A stretch of 5,347 nt of DNA from Actinomycetota bacterium. Its GTDB lineage: Bacteria > Actinomycetota > Thermoleophilia > Gaiellales > Gaiellaceae. The number at the start of each line of letters is the position of its first letter. The first letter of the stretch is position 1. The position numbers were made by a program, and so were the translations under genes. The stretch spans positions 1 to 5,347 of the forward strand of contig JACCTK010000331.1 in the NCBI GenBank assembly GCA_013812465.1, read 5' to 3'. Shown one piece after another: positions 4,837 to 5,347 of this stretch. Under the pieces are notes generated by a model. That model was not told the origin of the DNA. It saw only the letters and a program-made list of their open reading frames with translations, and did not search any database.

Positions 4837-5344
4837 ATGAGCAGTGCGGTGCCGACCGTGTCGAATCAGCGGGCAGTTCGTACATCGCGTCCGGCAGGGT
4901 CAACGGCGCTCGTCAACCTCAAGTCCGCCGGCGAATGGAGCGCCGCTCGGTTCGTGTTCGCAGAGATCGCGTTCCCGTGCGGCCGCGCCACCGGCCTCAC
5001 ATCGATCCGAGCGACGAGACGTTCTAGGTGCTGGAAGGGGAGCTCCTGTTCCATCTCGACGGCGAGGAGCACCGGGCCAGCCGCGACGACACCGTCCAGA
5101 TCCCGCGCGGCGTGCCGCGCGGGATCCCGCCGCCAGAAAGACCGCCTGCTTCCTCTACTTGAACGTCGCTGGCACCCATGACCGCCTCTTTCGGGAGGGA
5201 GGCGTACTGGCGCCGGCGCGCGACTTTGCCGCGGCGCCGCCGCCCGATCACGAGCGGACGCTCACCGCGGCCAAGCTGACCGGCGTCGAGTTCATCGGCG
5301 CGCCGCCGTTTCCAGAGGAGCTCGTGCTGCAGACGAGCGGGTAA
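4837..5344 (+). pseudogene. broken cupin-domain gene
   Basis: Parts of one cupin protein of about 170 aa lie in order in three frames. ATG 4837 opens MSSAVPTVSNQRAVRT and continues to WSAARFVFAEIAFPCGRATG. A base is missing near 4994. The second frame gives PHIDPSDETF, a TAG at 5025-5027 where the family has Tyr (ETF-Y-VLEGEL), then VLEGELLFHLDGEEHRAS and DDTVQIPRGVPRGIP. A second one-base loss near 5126-5135 shifts to ARKTACFLYLNVAGTHDRLF, the PDHERTLTAAKLTGVEF stretch and the tail ending LVLQTSG, with TAA at 5342-5344. The metal-ligand positions are also changed: HID in place of HxH, and PRGVPR in place of PRGVPH. Intact relatives are single-domain cupins that bind a metal in a beta-barrel, with varied substrates. 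Two indels, one amber and lost ligands argue for a real pseudogene over isolated base errors, though part could be assembly error. Confidence 0.72.
5099..5126. repeat. perfect 13-bp inverted repeat inside the cupin pseudogene
   Basis: GATCCCGCGCGGC (5099-5111), the spacer GT, and the exact complement GCCGCGCGGGATC (5114-5126). It overlaps the second cupin motif (codons for IPRGVPRGI), where Arg stands in place of the usual metal-binding His. It may therefore be a by-product of sequence change in coding DNA rather than a regulatory site. Confidence 0.85.
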
Positions 5345-5347
5345 CGG

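Noticed and set aside
4312..5181. 289-codon open frame on the plus strand starting GTG
   Set aside because: It is out of frame with the YjbR protein and only briefly matches the cupin N-terminus; most of it is an Arg/Ser/Ala-rich shadow.

Overview
The window is GC-rich (third codon positions strongly G/C) and looks like a chromosomal piece from a high-GC actinobacterium. The HicB-like/DUF4097 pair, the style of the DUF4239 remnant and the SLH-like/NlpC-P60 hydrolase would fit the class Thermoleophilia (Gaiellales/Solirubrobacterales), but this is inferred from protein flavour only.

Layout. (1) 1-1041, + strand: the last 32 codons of a HicB-like/Arc-type antitoxin-annotated protein, a possible 43-aa small protein, and an intact DUF4097 protein with seven SGD repeats. 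(2) 1039-1206: a long imperfect palindrome with TA at both ends. It is best read as an IS630/Tc1-mariner-type MITE that landed in the TAG stop codon of the DUF4097 gene and turned it into TAA without changing the protein. (3) 1219-2124, - strand: a two-gene unit of a TlpA/thioredoxin-fold lipoprotein followed 9 nt later by a small DNA-binding-like protein. (4) 2221-3234, + strand: a secreted cell-wall hydrolase with SLH-like repeats and a C-terminal NlpC/P60 domain, divergent from (3). (5) 3236-3857, - strand: a decayed DUF4239 membrane-protein gene. (6) 3988-4717, + strand: a dimeric alpha/beta-barrel (ABM-like) protein and a MmcQ/YjbR-family protein, closely spaced. (7) 4837-5344, + strand: a cupin gene broken by two frameshifts, one in-frame amber and changed metal-ligand positions.

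The most important observation is in (3). The thioredoxin-fold lipoprotein has an in-frame TGA exactly where the first catalytic cysteine of the CxxC motif belongs (W-TGA-S-T-C). The frame then stays open for 97 sense codons and completes the fold, including the cis-proline strand. About 13 nt after the TGA lies a 7-bp hairpin with one bulged A and a GGUC tetraloop, close to what a bacterial SECIS element needs. I therefore call it a candidate selenocysteine (UxxC) TlpA-like lipoprotein. A simple Cys-to-stop mutation or base error remains the main alternative, because no Sec machinery is visible in this window.

The half of the window after 3235 carries many lesions (DUF4239, YjbR start, cupin), while the half before it is clean apart from the TGA. 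Either this is a decaying accessory stretch or the assembly has indel errors there.
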